Below are positions 7,155 through 15,551 of a stretch of DNA of 28,338 nt, in pieces. The DNA lies in contig CAMOUF010000197.1 of the NCBI GenBank assembly GCA_946626395.1, positions 1-28,338 on the forward strand, given 5' to 3'. The translations under genes were made by a program, and so were the position numbers. The notes below the pieces were generated by a model. That model saw only the letters and a list, made by a program, of their open reading frames with translations. It was not told the origin of the DNA and searched no databases. This stretch comes from an uncultured Clostridia bacterium (GTDB taxonomy: Bacteria; Bacillota; Clostridia; Christensenellales; Aristaeellaceae). The first letter of the stretch is position 1, and each line of letters opens with the position of its first letter.

Positions 7155-7293
7155 TTCTAAAATTGGATCAGATTTGGGATGGATTTTTTTGCTCTGGCTA
7201 AGCTGAACGGAGGGAGGCGTAGCAGCGCTACGTTGACCGGAGAGAAGCAAAGCCAGAGCGGAAAAGACGCCCAAAGATGATTCAATTTTAGAA
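7155..7293. mobile_element. 139-bp element with 16-base inverted ends
   Basis: The ends TTCTAAAATTGGATCA (7155-7170) and 7278-7293 are inverted repeats matching at 15 of 16 bases. Inside, GCTCTGGCT (7191-7199) pairs with AGCCAGAGC (7251-7259), and CGTAGC-AGC-GCTACG forms a central hairpin, so the whole segment can fold into one rod. It has no ORF of its own and does not resemble the other element family. It lies between the stop of ychF and the start of the 6313-7119 gene. Confidence 0.7.
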
Positions 7294-7304
7294 GAAGAAC
7301 AGTA

Positions 7305-8402
7305 TTATACATTGAACCGGAACAGGGTCACGTCGCCGTCCTGCATCACATAATCCTTGCCTTCGCTCCTCACCAGGCCCTTTTCCTTGCAGGCGTTCAT
7401 GCTGCCAAGCTCGTGCAGGGTTTCAAAGGGCACGATCTCGGCGCGGATGAAGCCCCGCTCAAAATCGGTATGGATTTTGCCCGCGGCCTGGGGCGCTTTG
7501 GTGCCCCGGGTGATGGTCCAGGCGCGGCACTCGTCCTCGCCCGCGGTGAGGAAGGAAATGAGGCCCAGCAGATGATAGCATTTCTGGATCAGCCGGTCCA
7601 GGCCGCTTTGGCCGATACCCATTTCCTGCAAAAATTCTTCCTTTTCCTCCGGCTCCATCTGGGCGATTTCTTCCTCGATCTGGGCGGAAATCACCAGCAC
7701 CTCAGCCTGCTCCTCCTGGGCGATGGCCTTGACCTGCCTGACAAAGTCGATGCTGTCCTCGTCCTCGGCCACCAGATCCTCGGCGATATTGGCGGCGTAG
7801 ATCACCGGCTTGGTGGTGAGCAGGAACCAGCCCCGCACGATGTCCTTTTCTTCATCGGTGAGGGGGCAGGTGCGGGCGGGCTTGCCGCTTTCCAGGTGCT
7901 TGAGCACCTTAGCGGCCAGGTCGGCTTCTTCGCCGTATTTCTTTTCGCCGGTCTTGATCAGCTTCCGGGCCTTGTCCTCCCGCTTGGCCACGGTTTCCAT
8001 ATCGGCGAAAATCAGTTCCAGGTTAATGGTTTCAATGTCCCGGGCGGGGTTCACGCTGCCGTCCACATGGATGATGTTTTCATCCTCAAAGCAGCGCACC
8101 ACATGCACGATGGCCTCGCATTCCCGGATGTGGGACAGGAATTTATTACCCAGGCCTTCGCCCTTGCTGGCGCCCTTCACCAGGCCCGCGATGTCTACAA
8201 ATTCCACGGTGGCGGGGGTCACCTTTTTGGGGTGATACATTTCCGCCAAAGCGGTGAGCCGGCTGTCCGGCACCGCCACGATGCCCGCGTTGGGCTCGAT
8301 GGTGCAGAATGGATAATTGGCCGCCTGGGCTCCCGCCCCGGTGATGGCGTTGAATAAAGTGCTTTTCCCTACGTTCGGAAGTCCGACCACGCCCAGTTTC
8401 AT
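7305..8402 (-). CDS. ychF: Ribosome-binding ATPase YchF
   Basis: A 365-residue Obg-family P-loop protein, the usual length for YchF. The P-loop GLPNVGKST is at residues 7-15 and the G3 motif D-I-A-G at 70-73. The G4 position reads NIAED instead of NKxD, which in this family goes with ATP preference. A TGS domain covers the last 80 or so residues. The start ATG at 8400-8402 gives the standard MKLGVVGLPN beginning and has AAGGGGA 9 bases upstream; an ATG 24 bases earlier lacks a ribosome site. YchF binds ribosomes and has been linked to stress control. A strong promoter lies 45 bases upstream of the start, so it is its own unit. Confidence 0.97.
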   Translation of the reverse strand: MKLGVVGLPNVGKSTLFNAITGAGAQAANYPFCTIEPNAGIVAVPDSRLTALAEMYHPKKVTPATVEFVDIAGLVKGASKGEGLGNKFLSHIRECEAIVHVVRCFEDENIIHVDGSVNPARDIETINLELIFADMETVAKREDKARKLIKTGEKKYGEEADLAAKVLKHLESGKPARTCPLTDEEKDIVRGWFLLTTKPVIYAANIAEDLVAEDEDSIDFVRQVKAIAQEEQAEVLVISAQIEEEIAQMEPEEKEEFLQEMGIGQSGLDRLIQKCYHLLGLISFLTAGEDECRAWTITRGTKAPQAAGKIHTDFERGFIRAEIVPFETLHELGSMNACKEKGLVRSEGKDYVMQDGDVTLFRFNV

Positions 8403-8453
8403 GGCTTCTGTTCCCCTTTGCTTCATTACTTAAAATGCCTGTACAGCCTTTCT

Positions 8454-8482
8454 ATTATACTTCAATCCGCCGGGGAATGCAA
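8454..8482 (-). promoter_or_regulatory. Sigma-A promoter of ychF
   Basis: TTGCAT (8477-8482), a 17-base spacer and TATAAT (8454-8459) on the minus strand. Confidence 0.85.
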
Positions 8483-8631
8483 GTTTGGGTTGCCGGGTCC
8501 GGGGAATTCATCAGGAAATGGGAACTGGTCCTTCATTTATGGGAATGATATTTTAAAAAACAGCATTAAAATATATAAAAATGGGAATCATTCACCACAA
8601 TATAAAGCCAATCCTTTAAAAATAGGGAATG

Positions 8632-8664
8632 AAAAACGGAGAAGGACGATGCTTCCTTCTCCGT
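8632..8664 (-). terminator. Intrinsic terminator of the ABC permease gene
   Basis: Perfect 11-base arms (8636-8646, 8654-8664, ACGGAGAAGGA and complement) with a 7-base loop, followed by TTTTTC on the minus strand. It lies about 40 bases past the permease stop. The stretch 8483-8631 is AT-rich and shows no gene to me. Confidence 0.85.
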
Positions 8665-8701
8665 AGTTGATAGGATGAAATGCATGCAGGAGCGAACCTG
8701 C

Positions 8702-10468
8702 TCATTTTTCCAAATCGTTCCCGGCCCGGTTCAGCGCTGAGAAAACGGCCAGCAGCGCCACGGTCAGCGCCAGCAGCGGCAGGAAGGAGATTCCCGCCAA
8801 ATCCTCCCGGCCAAGCATGATGTTGCGGTAAATCTCAGTGGCCAGGGTATTCTCTCCCTCCGGCAGGAGGAGCTTTGCGCAGACCAGCTCGTTCAGCATG
8901 CCAACGCAGGCCAGCACCGCTCCGGCCGCCGCCCCCCGGAGAGCGGAGCCATTGGCTTTTCCGTGTACCCCGCCCAAATAGACGGGCAAGGGCAGAAACA
9001 GCAGCGTTTCCGCCAGCAGGGGCAAAGCCACGCCCCCATACAGCATGAAGGGCCGATTGCCCAGAGCCAGCAGCAGCGCGGCGCTGAGCGCCGGAGCCTG
9101 GACGAAAACAGGATACAGGCTGCCGTTTTTCAGCGTTCCGGCATCCAAGCGGGGATGATTCATCCACAGTTTGCTGATGCCCCAGCCCAGCAGCCAGCAG
9201 ACGCAGCCCACGATCCCCGCGGCCAGCAGGCTGTTCCAAAGGGAAGGAGAAAGCCAAACGTCCAAAGCCTGTCCGGCAAAATTGTGAAGCCCAAACGCGC
9301 CTTCATGAATAAACGCCTGGGCCGCCGTCATGCCCAGGGGCAGCACGGAAAGAGCGGATATGCCAAAGCAGAAGATCCAGGACACGGCGCTGCCGCAGCC
9401 CGCCTCCGCCCGGTTCAATTCATTTTTCCGGGACAGGGTAAAGGGCTCCCGGCGGTTGATCACGACACAGACCGCGAAAAGGAAAGTGGATATGATCAGG
9501 GAAAGCAGGGAAGCCCCCTGAAAGACCCCACGGGAACCCTGGACGGCCTGCTCATAAATCAGCACGGGCAGTGTGGTAAAGCTCCCGCCCAGCAGCCTGG
9601 GAACGCTGAAATCGGTAAACGCCAACGAAAAAACCAGCACAGCGCCCAGTTTGAAGCCGGGCACGGCCAGGGGCCCGCTGTCGGGAGAAACGCCCTTCGG
9701 GCTCCGGATCACCAGGAAAAGCAGGCCGGACAGGGGCAGGGACAGGGCCAGCACGCAGCCCAGGAATCCCGTCAGGCCGGGCAGCAGCAAGCGCCAGCCA
9801 TAAGCGTGGAGAAAGGTTCCGCTTGCGCAGGACAGCAGCAGCAGCCCCCGGACCACCGCCCCGCCCGGCATTTGATGCACCGCGAAGCAGCGCCGCATTC
9901 CCAGGGCGATTGCGGAGGAAACAACGGTGACACAGCCCGCCAGCAGCAGGGAATGAAACATGGCCTTGAATTCATAGGACTGCGCCAGGCCGCCGCTCCC
10001 CTTGCCCGCAGTTGACCAAACAAAGTACAGGATGGGGCCAAACAGCGCAAGGGACAGGAGCCCCAGCCCCAGGCCGATCCCAAGCGCCACGCTGCCGCTG
10101 AAAAAAAGCAGGATCACGGCAATCAAAACCAGACCTCCGCCTGCGCCCAGCAGCACAGCCTGGCGCGGCATGGTGAAACGTTCAAAATCGGAAAGCTCTC
10201 CAAGCAGCCGGGTCATCCTGTTTTTGGCCCGTCCGGCGGCGTTCAGATTTTTTCCTTTATAATCCTCGGGCTCCAGAGGCTGGGGCGTCCGTTGGCCGGT
10301 CACATATTCCAGCCATTCGTTTTCAGGCATCAGGGCCCTTTTCGCATAGTACCCGCTCTGGCATGCCCCGATCAGGCCGCACACTGCCGCCGCCAGGCCC
10401 AGAAAAAGCAGCACGCCGGCTGTCAGCCGCAGGGCAAAATGTCCGCCTCGGTTCGCACGCATGGGCAT
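8702..10468 (-). CDS. Fused two-domain ABC transporter permease (FbpB/ThiP-like), orphan
   Basis: A 588-residue integral membrane protein with roughly a dozen hydrophobic segments, arranged as two permease halves in one chain as in FbpB, ThiP and related iron, thiamine or phosphonate importers. The clearest family marks are AFTDFSVPRLLGGSFTTLP (283-301), matching the D-F-x-x-P-x-L-L-G-G-x-F-T-T-L-P loop of FbpB-type permeases, and MLNELVCAKLLLP (524-536) in the second half. A soluble segment (about 40-100) follows the first membrane span and is not usual for the family. EAA loops, which contact the ATPase, are poorly conserved. No ATPase or binding-protein gene is next to it, and it has its own promoter and terminator. 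Substrate unknown. The ATG at 10468 has GAAGGG 5 bases upstream; an ATG two codons later is equally possible. Confidence 0.75.
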   Translation of the reverse strand: MPMRANRGGHFALRLTAGVLLFLGLAAAVCGLIGACQSGYYAKRALMPENEWLEYVTGQRTPQPLEPEDYKGKNLNAAGRAKNRMTRLLGELSDFERFTMPRQAVLLGAGGGLVLIAVILLFFSGSVALGIGLGLGLLSLALFGPILYFVWSTAGKGSGGLAQSYEFKAMFHSLLLAGCVTVVSSAIALGMRRCFAVHQMPGGAVVRGLLLLSCASGTFLHAYGWRLLLPGLTGFLGCVLALSLPLSGLLFLVIRSPKGVSPDSGPLAVPGFKLGAVLVFSLAFTDFSVPRLLGGSFTTLPVLIYEQAVQGSRGVFQGASLLSLIISTFLFAVCVVINRREPFTLSRKNELNRAEAGCGSAVSWIFCFGISALSVLPLGMTAAQAFIHEGAFGLHNFAGQALDVWLSPSLWNSLLAAGIVGCVCWLLGWGISKLWMNHPRLDAGTLKNGSLYPVFVQAPALSAALLLALGNRPFMLYGGVALPLLAETLLFLPLPVYLGGVHGKANGSALRGAAAGAVLACVGMLNELVCAKLLLPEGENTLATEIYRNIMLGREDLAGISFLPLLALTVALLAVFSALNRAGNDLEK

Positions 10469-10504
10469 TCAGTCCCTTCTGTTGCAGAATAATAATTCCC
10501 AATC

Positions 10505-10533
10505 ATTCTATCACAGCTCATGGGAAAATGCAA
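10505..10533 (-). promoter_or_regulatory. Sigma-A promoter of the ABC permease gene
   Basis: TTGCAT (10528-10533), a 17-base spacer and TAGAAT (10505-10510) on the minus strand, about 35 bases before the start codon. Confidence 0.75.
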
Positions 10534-10567
10534 ATGCCGGGGGAAGAAGGAGCAAACCGATACAATC

Positions 10568-10593
10568 AAAAAACGGGACGGTTTCCCATCCCG
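10568..10593 (-). terminator. Intrinsic terminator of the 10604-11773 gene
   Basis: A short stem (10574-10579 with 10588-10593) followed by TTTTTT on the minus strand, about 10 bases past the TAG stop. Confidence 0.75.
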
Positions 10594-10603
10594 ATGTGGA
10601 AAG

Positions 10604-11773
10604 CTAAAACAAATCGGTCAGCACCACTTCAAAAGCAGAGGGGCCTTCATCATCCGGATATTCTTCTGTGTCCGTTTCCTCCCGCTGGTTCAGGGGCGGG
10701 GCTTCCTCGCTCTTGGAAACAAACTGGATAGAATCCAGGAAGGCGCGGCCTGTGTCAGTGTCGTTGGCGGTGACGGTATAGATGCCGTTGGGGGTGACAA
10801 AGCAGCGCATGATATCCCGTACCGGCACCATGCCGTTCACCAGCACCTTCAGCTGGCAGGTGGCCCGGAAGCCGTATATTCCCTCGGCTTCTTTCTTGAT
10901 TTCGTAGTCGGTGATCACGTCGTTTTCTTTATAATTTTCCGCCGTTTTTTCAACGAACCGTTTGATATTGAAGCCCTGGCTTTCTCCCTCGGGGAACATC
11001 CAATCCGGCATTTCCAGAAAATCCGCCGTCAGCAGCGTTCCGTCCGGGCAAAGCACCTGCTGGGCTTCATGGCCCACGGTGCCCTGAATGATGGGGGGCA
11101 CGGGGAAGGTGATGTCCATGCGGCGAATGCGCACGGTCTGGGGCTGCCGGGCGTCGTAAGCATCCCGCTCCGCTTGAGTGACCACCCGCATATCCTTGAT
11201 CACCGCCACGGTTTCCGGCGCTTCCCGGGCCATCATGATCACCGCGGTTTCCCCGTCCATCATCGCCTTGCCGTAGTGCCAGATGGAGGAGCGGGTGTTG
11301 CGGTAAGCAAACATCATCACAGGCAGGGGGGCCTCCTGGGGCCCGGTCAGGCCCATGGCCGGAGCGTCGGTAATGACGCCCTCCAGCAGGCTGGAAAAGT
11401 ATTGGATCAGGTTCATCAGGGCGTACAGCTGATACTGCTGTTCAGCTTCGCCCGGGTGGGTTTCCCGCAGCCAGGATAAGAGGGGAGCCGCATTCAGGAT
11501 ATGCACCCGGAATTCCGCCTGATCGTCAGTTTGCCCGGTCAGCTGTTTTTTATCGGTCCACGCGGCATAGGGAGCGCCTTTGTCCAGCGCTTCCTCCATA
11601 GTGCGGTCCTCCTCCAGGATCAGATCCGGGGGGGCGGGAAAGGTGAAGCTGACGCGGCCCACCATCATGCGGTACGCTTCGCTCAGTACGATTTCTTCGG
11701 CTTCCTCCATCCGGGCGGAAAAGGGGGCACAGCACAGAAGGAGGCAGAGGAACAGGATACTGCATTTTTTCAT
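10604..11773 (-). CDS. Exported protein of unknown family with internal duplication
   Basis: A 389-residue protein with a signal peptide (residues 1-20, Leu/Cys-rich core, A-P-F-S-A before R). Two related segments begin with GRVSFTFPAPPDLI (about residue 38) and RRMDITFPVPPIIQ (about 216), so the body seems to be two copies of one domain. The C-terminal 30 residues are acidic. I recognise no family or catalytic motif. The ATG has GGGAGGA 5 bases upstream and the gene ends in TAG. It follows ftsZ with only the ftsZ terminator hairpin between them, so expression may depend on partial readthrough or a promoter hidden in ftsZ; I see none in the gap. Confidence 0.75.
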   Translation of the reverse strand: MKKCSILFLCLLLCCAPFSARMEEAEEIVLSEAYRMMVGRVSFTFPAPPDLILEEDRTMEEALDKGAPYAAWTDKKQLTGQTDDQAEFRVHILNAAPLLSWLRETHPGEAEQQYQLYALMNLIQYFSSLLEGVITDAPAMGLTGPQEAPLPVMMFAYRNTRSSIWHYGKAMMDGETAVIMMAREAPETVAVIKDMRVVTQAERDAYDARQPQTVRIRRMDITFPVPPIIQGTVGHEAQQVLCPDGTLLTADFLEMPDWMFPEGESQGFNIKRFVEKTAENYKENDVITDYEIKKEAEGIYGFRATCQLKVLVNGMVPVRDIMRCFVTPNGIYTVTANDTDTGRAFLDSIQFVSKSEEAPPLNQREETDTEEYPDDEGPSAFEVVLTDLF

Positions 11774-11794
11774 GGATGTCCTCCCACGTTCATG

Positions 11795-11829
11795 AAAAAC
11801 GCCGTTCGCCCAGAAAAGAGCGGACGGCG
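11795..11829 (-). terminator. Intrinsic terminator of ftsZ
   Basis: Arms 11800-11809 and 11820-11829 (CGCCGTTCGC against GCGGACGGCG, one mismatch), followed by TTTTT on the minus strand. It lies 31 bases past the ftsZ stop and about 20 bases before the next gene's ATG, so it could also act as an attenuator of that gene. Confidence 0.8.
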
Positions 11830-11860
11830 AAGAAAGAATTGGTGAGAAGAAAGGACGCGC

Positions 11861-13204
11861 TTATTTCCTGCGCAGGAACGCAGGCACGCCCAAATCGTCC
11901 TTGGCGTTGGCCGCGGGCTGGGCAGGGGCCTGATAGCCGCCCTGCTGCGGATAGGGCTGCATGGGCTGCTGGGTCTGGGGCGCGTACTGGGGCACATAGG
12001 GCTGCTGAGGCGCATAGGGAGCGCCGGTCACGCCGAAGGCGGAAGTGGGAGCAGCCAGGGGCCGGGCGCCGCCGGGGAAGAAGGAGCTGTCGCCTTCATA
12101 GGTGGCGGGAGCGGGGGCGTCAAAACCCTGCTGGGCATCGCCGTGCAGATCCGCCCGGGGACGGCTCTCATAAGGATTATAGGAGGGCACCGCCGCGCCA
12201 TAGGGGGTGGCGGCCCGGTTCTTTTTCTTTTCCCGGGTGGGGAAGGGCGTCTTTTCAAAGCCGGTGGCAATCACGGTGATGCGCACCTCGTCCTTGAGGG
12301 TTTCGTCGATGCCCGCGCCAAAGATGATGTTGGCTTCGCTGTCGGCGGATTCCATGACCAGGTTGGCGGCCTCATTGATTTCCATGATGCTCATGTCAGG
12401 CCCGCCAGTCACATTGATCAGCACAGCCCGGGCCCCGTCGATCTTGGTTTCCAGCAGGGGGCTGGAAATGGCCTTGTTGGCGGCGTCCACCAGGCGGGTT
12501 TCGCCCTTGCCGGTGCCGATGCCCATATGAGCCATGCCGCCGGATTCCATGATGGTCTTTACGTCCGCAAAGTCCAAATTGATCATGGCGGGCACGGCGA
12601 TCAGGTCGGAGATTCCCTGAATGCCCTGGCGCAGCACGTCGTCGGCGATCTGGAAGGCTTCCAGCATGGTGGTGCCTTTGCTGACCACCTGCAGCAGCCT
12701 GTCGTTGGGGATCACCACCAGGGTGTCCACGGACTGCTTTAAATCGTTGATGCCCATTTCAGCGTTCTTCATGCGCTGCTTGCCTTCAAAGGCGAAGGGC
12801 TTGGTCACCACGGCGATGGTGAGGCAGTTCATTTCCCGGGCAATTTCGGCCACGATGGGCGCAGCGCCCGTGCCGGTGCCGCCGCCCATACCGGCGGTAA
12901 CGAACACCAGGTCGGCCCCCTTGAGGGCCTGGGCGATTTCTTCCCGGCTTTCCTCCGCCGCCCGGCGGCCTACTTCGGGCACCGCGCCGGCGCCCAGCCC
13001 CTTGGTCAGCTTTTCGCCGATCTGGATTTTCACGTCGGCCTGGGACAGGCTCAGCGCCTGACGGTCCGTATTGATGGCAATGAACTGCACGCCGCGCAGA
13101 TTGGATTCCACCATGCGGTTCACGGCGTTGGTGCCGCCGCCGCCGCACCCCACCACTTTAATGGAAGCGAAGGATGGCTGTTCTACTTGTACTTCAAAAG
13201 GCAT
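11861..13204 (-). CDS. ftsZ: Cell division GTPase FtsZ
   Basis: A 447-residue tubulin homologue that polymerises into the division ring. The nucleotide-binding GCGGGGTNAVNRM is at residues 19-31, the tubulin signature GMGGGTGTG at 105-113, and the T7-loop sequence NLDFADVKTIM follows at about 205. The globular core ends near residue 320. A long linker rich in Pro, Gln and Tyr (about 330-430) precedes the conserved tail DDLGVPAFLRRK, the peptide that binds FtsA. The linker is longer than in many Bacilli. The start ATG has AGGGGG 8 bases upstream. The gene lies 40 bases after ftsA on the same strand and shares the promoter at 14512-14540. Confidence 0.98.
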   Translation of the reverse strand: MPFEVQVEQPSFASIKVVGCGGGGTNAVNRMVESNLRGVQFIAINTDRQALSLSQADVKIQIGEKLTKGLGAGAVPEVGRRAAEESREEIAQALKGADLVFVTAGMGGGTGTGAAPIVAEIAREMNCLTIAVVTKPFAFEGKQRMKNAEMGINDLKQSVDTLVVIPNDRLLQVVSKGTTMLEAFQIADDVLRQGIQGISDLIAVPAMINLDFADVKTIMESGGMAHMGIGTGKGETRLVDAANKAISSPLLETKIDGARAVLINVTGGPDMSIMEINEAANLVMESADSEANIIFGAGIDETLKDEVRITVIATGFEKTPFPTREKKKNRAATPYGAAVPSYNPYESRPRADLHGDAQQGFDAPAPATYEGDSSFFPGGARPLAAPTSAFGVTGAPYAPQQPYVPQYAPQTQQPMQPYPQQGGYQAPAQPAANAKDDLGVPAFLRRK

Positions 13205-13244
13205 GATATGATCCCCCTATGTTTGAATCTGGCAAGCGGCAGCG

Positions 13245-14420
13245 TCAGCCGCCGAATAAGCTGCGGAAGAACCCGCCGATCCCGGTGGCGGCGCGAACGG
13301 AGCTGGTGGTGTCAATGAGCAGATCCAGCAAGCCCAGGGAGCTGGAAAACGCGGGCCCGGACAGCTTCACCGCCCGGCGGGGCAGATCCCGCACGGTTTT
13401 GTTCAGCTTGGCGGCCATAAATTCCCGGCCGCCCCGGTTGATGGCGATGCCGCCGCCGGTCAGATAGACAGGCGACCATTGGCCCAGCTTCGCGCCGGAG
13501 GCCACGATGGCGTCCCGGACGGCCTCGCAGATTTCCTCGGCCCGGGGCTCCAGCACCTGTTCCACTTCTTCTCTCGTAAAGGTTTTCGCCTTTCCGGCGG
13601 GGTCCGTGCCCTCAAAGGTGGATTGCCCGGCAGACAGGCCGTACACGTAAGCGCGCTTGATCTGCTCCGCGGAATCCAGGGACACTTCCAGGCCGTAGGC
13701 CAGGTCGGCCGCGATATGGCCGCCGCCCATGGGAATGTTGGTCAGGCTGATAATGGCGTCGCCCTGCACCACCATCACTTCGGTGGTCAGATAGCCCACG
13801 TCCACCAGCACGGCGCCCCGATCCCTTTCGTCCTCCGTCAGGAACAGCATGGCCTGTCCCACCGGCGTGCTCAGGCAGCCCGCCACGGTGATGTTCAGGG
13901 CCCGGAAGCGCTCCTGCACATCCTCCAGGAAAATCTGGTCGGCGATCACAAAGGAAATGCAGGCCCGCAGCTCATAACCCCGCAGGTCCATGGGCTCCAG
14001 GGTCTTTTTCCCGTCATCCACCATAAACCAGGCGGGGCTGCGGTGAATAATGCTTCCCCGAATTTCCCCCAACTGGGCCACGGCTTTTTCAAACAGATCA
14101 TTCAGGCTTTTTTCCGTCACGCGGGGATCAGCGCCCTGAAGCTCCACCTTCACTTCCACCGTGCGCACCTGGGAAAAGTCCCCGGGCACGCCCACGTAGA
14201 TTTCCCGCACGCGGGTGTGGCTTTGCTCTTCCGCCGTGCGGATGGCTTCTTCAATGGCGCTGTTGAGCTGATCGGGGGCGTTCCAATGCCTGTCCATATA
14301 TCCATCGTAGCCGGCTGTGCCCGCGCCGATGATATCACAGCGCTGCCGGCCGCTGGTTTCCGCGATCAGCGCCACAATTTTGCTGGTGCCAAAATCCATT
14401 GTGGCAACTGTGGTTTTCAT
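13245..14420 (-). CDS. ftsA: Cell division protein FtsA
   Basis: A 391-residue actin-fold ATPase that tethers FtsZ to the membrane. Phosphate-binding loops are DFGTSKIVALI (9-19) and VLVDVGYLTTEV (204-215), and the adenosine motif is YLTGGGIAI (319-327). The subdomain 1C region lies about 85-165. The C-terminus ends in a short amphipathic stretch GGFFRSLFGG, the expected membrane-targeting helix. In the second loop the usual Gly-Gly is replaced by Tyr-Leu, a mild deviation. The ATG sits seven codons before the first loop, as usual; upstream AGGGGATGA is somewhat far (about 11 bases). Its position just before ftsZ supports the call. Confidence 0.95.
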   Translation of the reverse strand: MKTTVATMDFGTSKIVALIAETSGRQRCDIIGAGTAGYDGYMDRHWNAPDQLNSAIEEAIRTAEEQSHTRVREIYVGVPGDFSQVRTVEVKVELQGADPRVTEKSLNDLFEKAVAQLGEIRGSIIHRSPAWFMVDDGKKTLEPMDLRGYELRACISFVIADQIFLEDVQERFRALNITVAGCLSTPVGQAMLFLTEDERDRGAVLVDVGYLTTEVMVVQGDAIISLTNIPMGGGHIAADLAYGLEVSLDSAEQIKRAYVYGLSAGQSTFEGTDPAGKAKTFTREEVEQVLEPRAEEICEAVRDAIVASGAKLGQWSPVYLTGGGIAINRGGREFMAAKLNKTVRDLPRRAVKLSGPAFSSSLGLLDLLIDTTSSVRAATGIGGFFRSLFGG

Positions 14421-14511
14421 TCATCCATCATCCCCTGTTCATGGTCCGGGCGTAAATCGCTGCCCGGCTGGAAAAAAGCCGAAAGCGAAAGAAACCCACT
14501 TCGGTCACTCT

Positions 14512-14540
14512 ATTGTAACCTTTTTGTGATAATTTGGCAA
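14512..14540 (-). promoter_or_regulatory. Sigma-A promoter of ftsA-ftsZ
   Basis: TTGCCA (14535-14540), a 17-base spacer and TACAAT (14512-14517) on the minus strand. It would allow ftsAZ to be made independently of murA-ftsQ. A small hairpin (CGGCT...AGCCG, near 14466-14482) lies in the leader. Confidence 0.85.
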
Positions 14541-14606
14541 GCCAAAATTGAAAAAAAGCCAATCAAAATTTAAAAAAATTTCGATTTCACATCCTTTTTT
14601 CCATTT

Positions 14607-15410
14607 TTACGGAGATGCTGGAGAATAAATGATCTCCCCGGGGATGTTCGCTTCCAGCATTCCGCCTTCTTTTCCTTCCTGGCGCAGATACGAAACCACG
14701 GCCCGGACGGTGCCGATCTTGGCGCGAAGCTGGTCCGGCCCGCCCAGATGGGCGGTATAGCCGTCCGCATAGGTCAGATATAGGTTATCCGGATCGGTCA
14801 GGTTCAATTCAGCCAGCTCTCCGCCGATGCCCTGAAGCAGGACTTCGCTGAGCACCGCCCGATAGGCTTCCAATTGCTTGAGGGAGGTGAGCGTCATGAT
14901 CTGACCCACCTGCACGTCCTTGATTTTCAGGCCCGTAATCACCATCAGCCCCGGATCGATCTCCTCCACGGTGAGGCCCTTTTGCTCCAGCACCATGCCT
15001 TCCTGATCCAGCACGTAATCCGCGCTCATTTCCTGGAGCCGGGCGGCGGGGGTGCGCTCGCGGACATACAGGGTGAGCCGGTTGGGAAATTCCTTTTCCA
15101 TCCCCTGGAAGATCAGGTAGCGGTTGGAACGCAGGCTGCTGGCGATTTTTTCCTCCGTCACAGAAAAATAACTGACGGACTGGCCCAGCCCCGCGGCCTC
15201 CACCACCTGCTGAAAGGAAAACCGCTGATTGCCCACCACGGCGATATTGCGGATTTTCAGCACGCTTTCATTGATGATGATCGCAATGGCCAGCAGTAGC
15301 ACCACCATGGCCAGCACCGTCATGGCCCCCGTCCGGCGGGGGAGGGGCTGCTGGGCGGGCGGCGGATACGCGTTCATGGGAGGATATTCGGGGGGGATCG
15401 GCTGAGACAT
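14607..15410 (-). CDS. ftsQ: Cell division protein FtsQ/DivIB
   Basis: A 267-residue bitopic membrane protein. A short Pro-rich cytoplasmic tail (1-27) is followed by one membrane helix (about 28-47) and a POTRA domain (about 51-118, starting LKIRNIAVVGNQRFSFQQVVEAA). The beta domain that binds FtsL/FtsB partners follows. It scaffolds the division complex on the outer face of the membrane. The ATG has AAAGGAG 7 bases upstream. It lies between murA and ftsA, its usual neighbours in Firmicutes, and a heptamer palindrome separates it from murA. Confidence 0.93.
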   Translation of the reverse strand: MSQPIPPEYPPMNAYPPPAQQPLPRRTGAMTVLAMVVLLLAIAIIINESVLKIRNIAVVGNQRFSFQQVVEAAGLGQSVSYFSVTEEKIASSLRSNRYLIFQGMEKEFPNRLTLYVRERTPAARLQEMSADYVLDQEGMVLEQKGLTVEEIDPGLMVITGLKIKDVQVGQIMTLTSLKQLEAYRAVLSEVLLQGIGGELAELNLTDPDNLYLTYADGYTAHLGGPDQLRAKIGTVRAVVSYLRQEGKEGGMLEANIPGEIIYSPASP

Positions 15411-15455
15411 AGGCGTTCTCCTTTTTTAGGAAATCAGGGTAAAGGCAATAGTGAT

Positions 15456-15551
15456 AAGTTAGGAGTGAGGAGTGAGGAGTGAGGAGTTAAGAGTTGGCGC
15501 TTCGCGCCATAGGAAGACAATTTTCAACTCCTCACTCCTCACTCCTAACTT
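15456..15551. repeat. Heptamer element with 24-base perfect inverted arms (core type I)
   Basis: The arms 15457-15480 and 15527-15550 (AGTTAGGAGTGAGGAG... and its reverse) are perfectly complementary; one more base pair can form outside them. The core contains GGCGC-TTC-GCGCC and, on the minus strand, AAATTGTCTTCC (15512-15523). The array begins one base after the murA TAA stop and lies inside the likely murA-ftsQ transcript, where it would form a long RNA stem. Confidence 0.9.
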
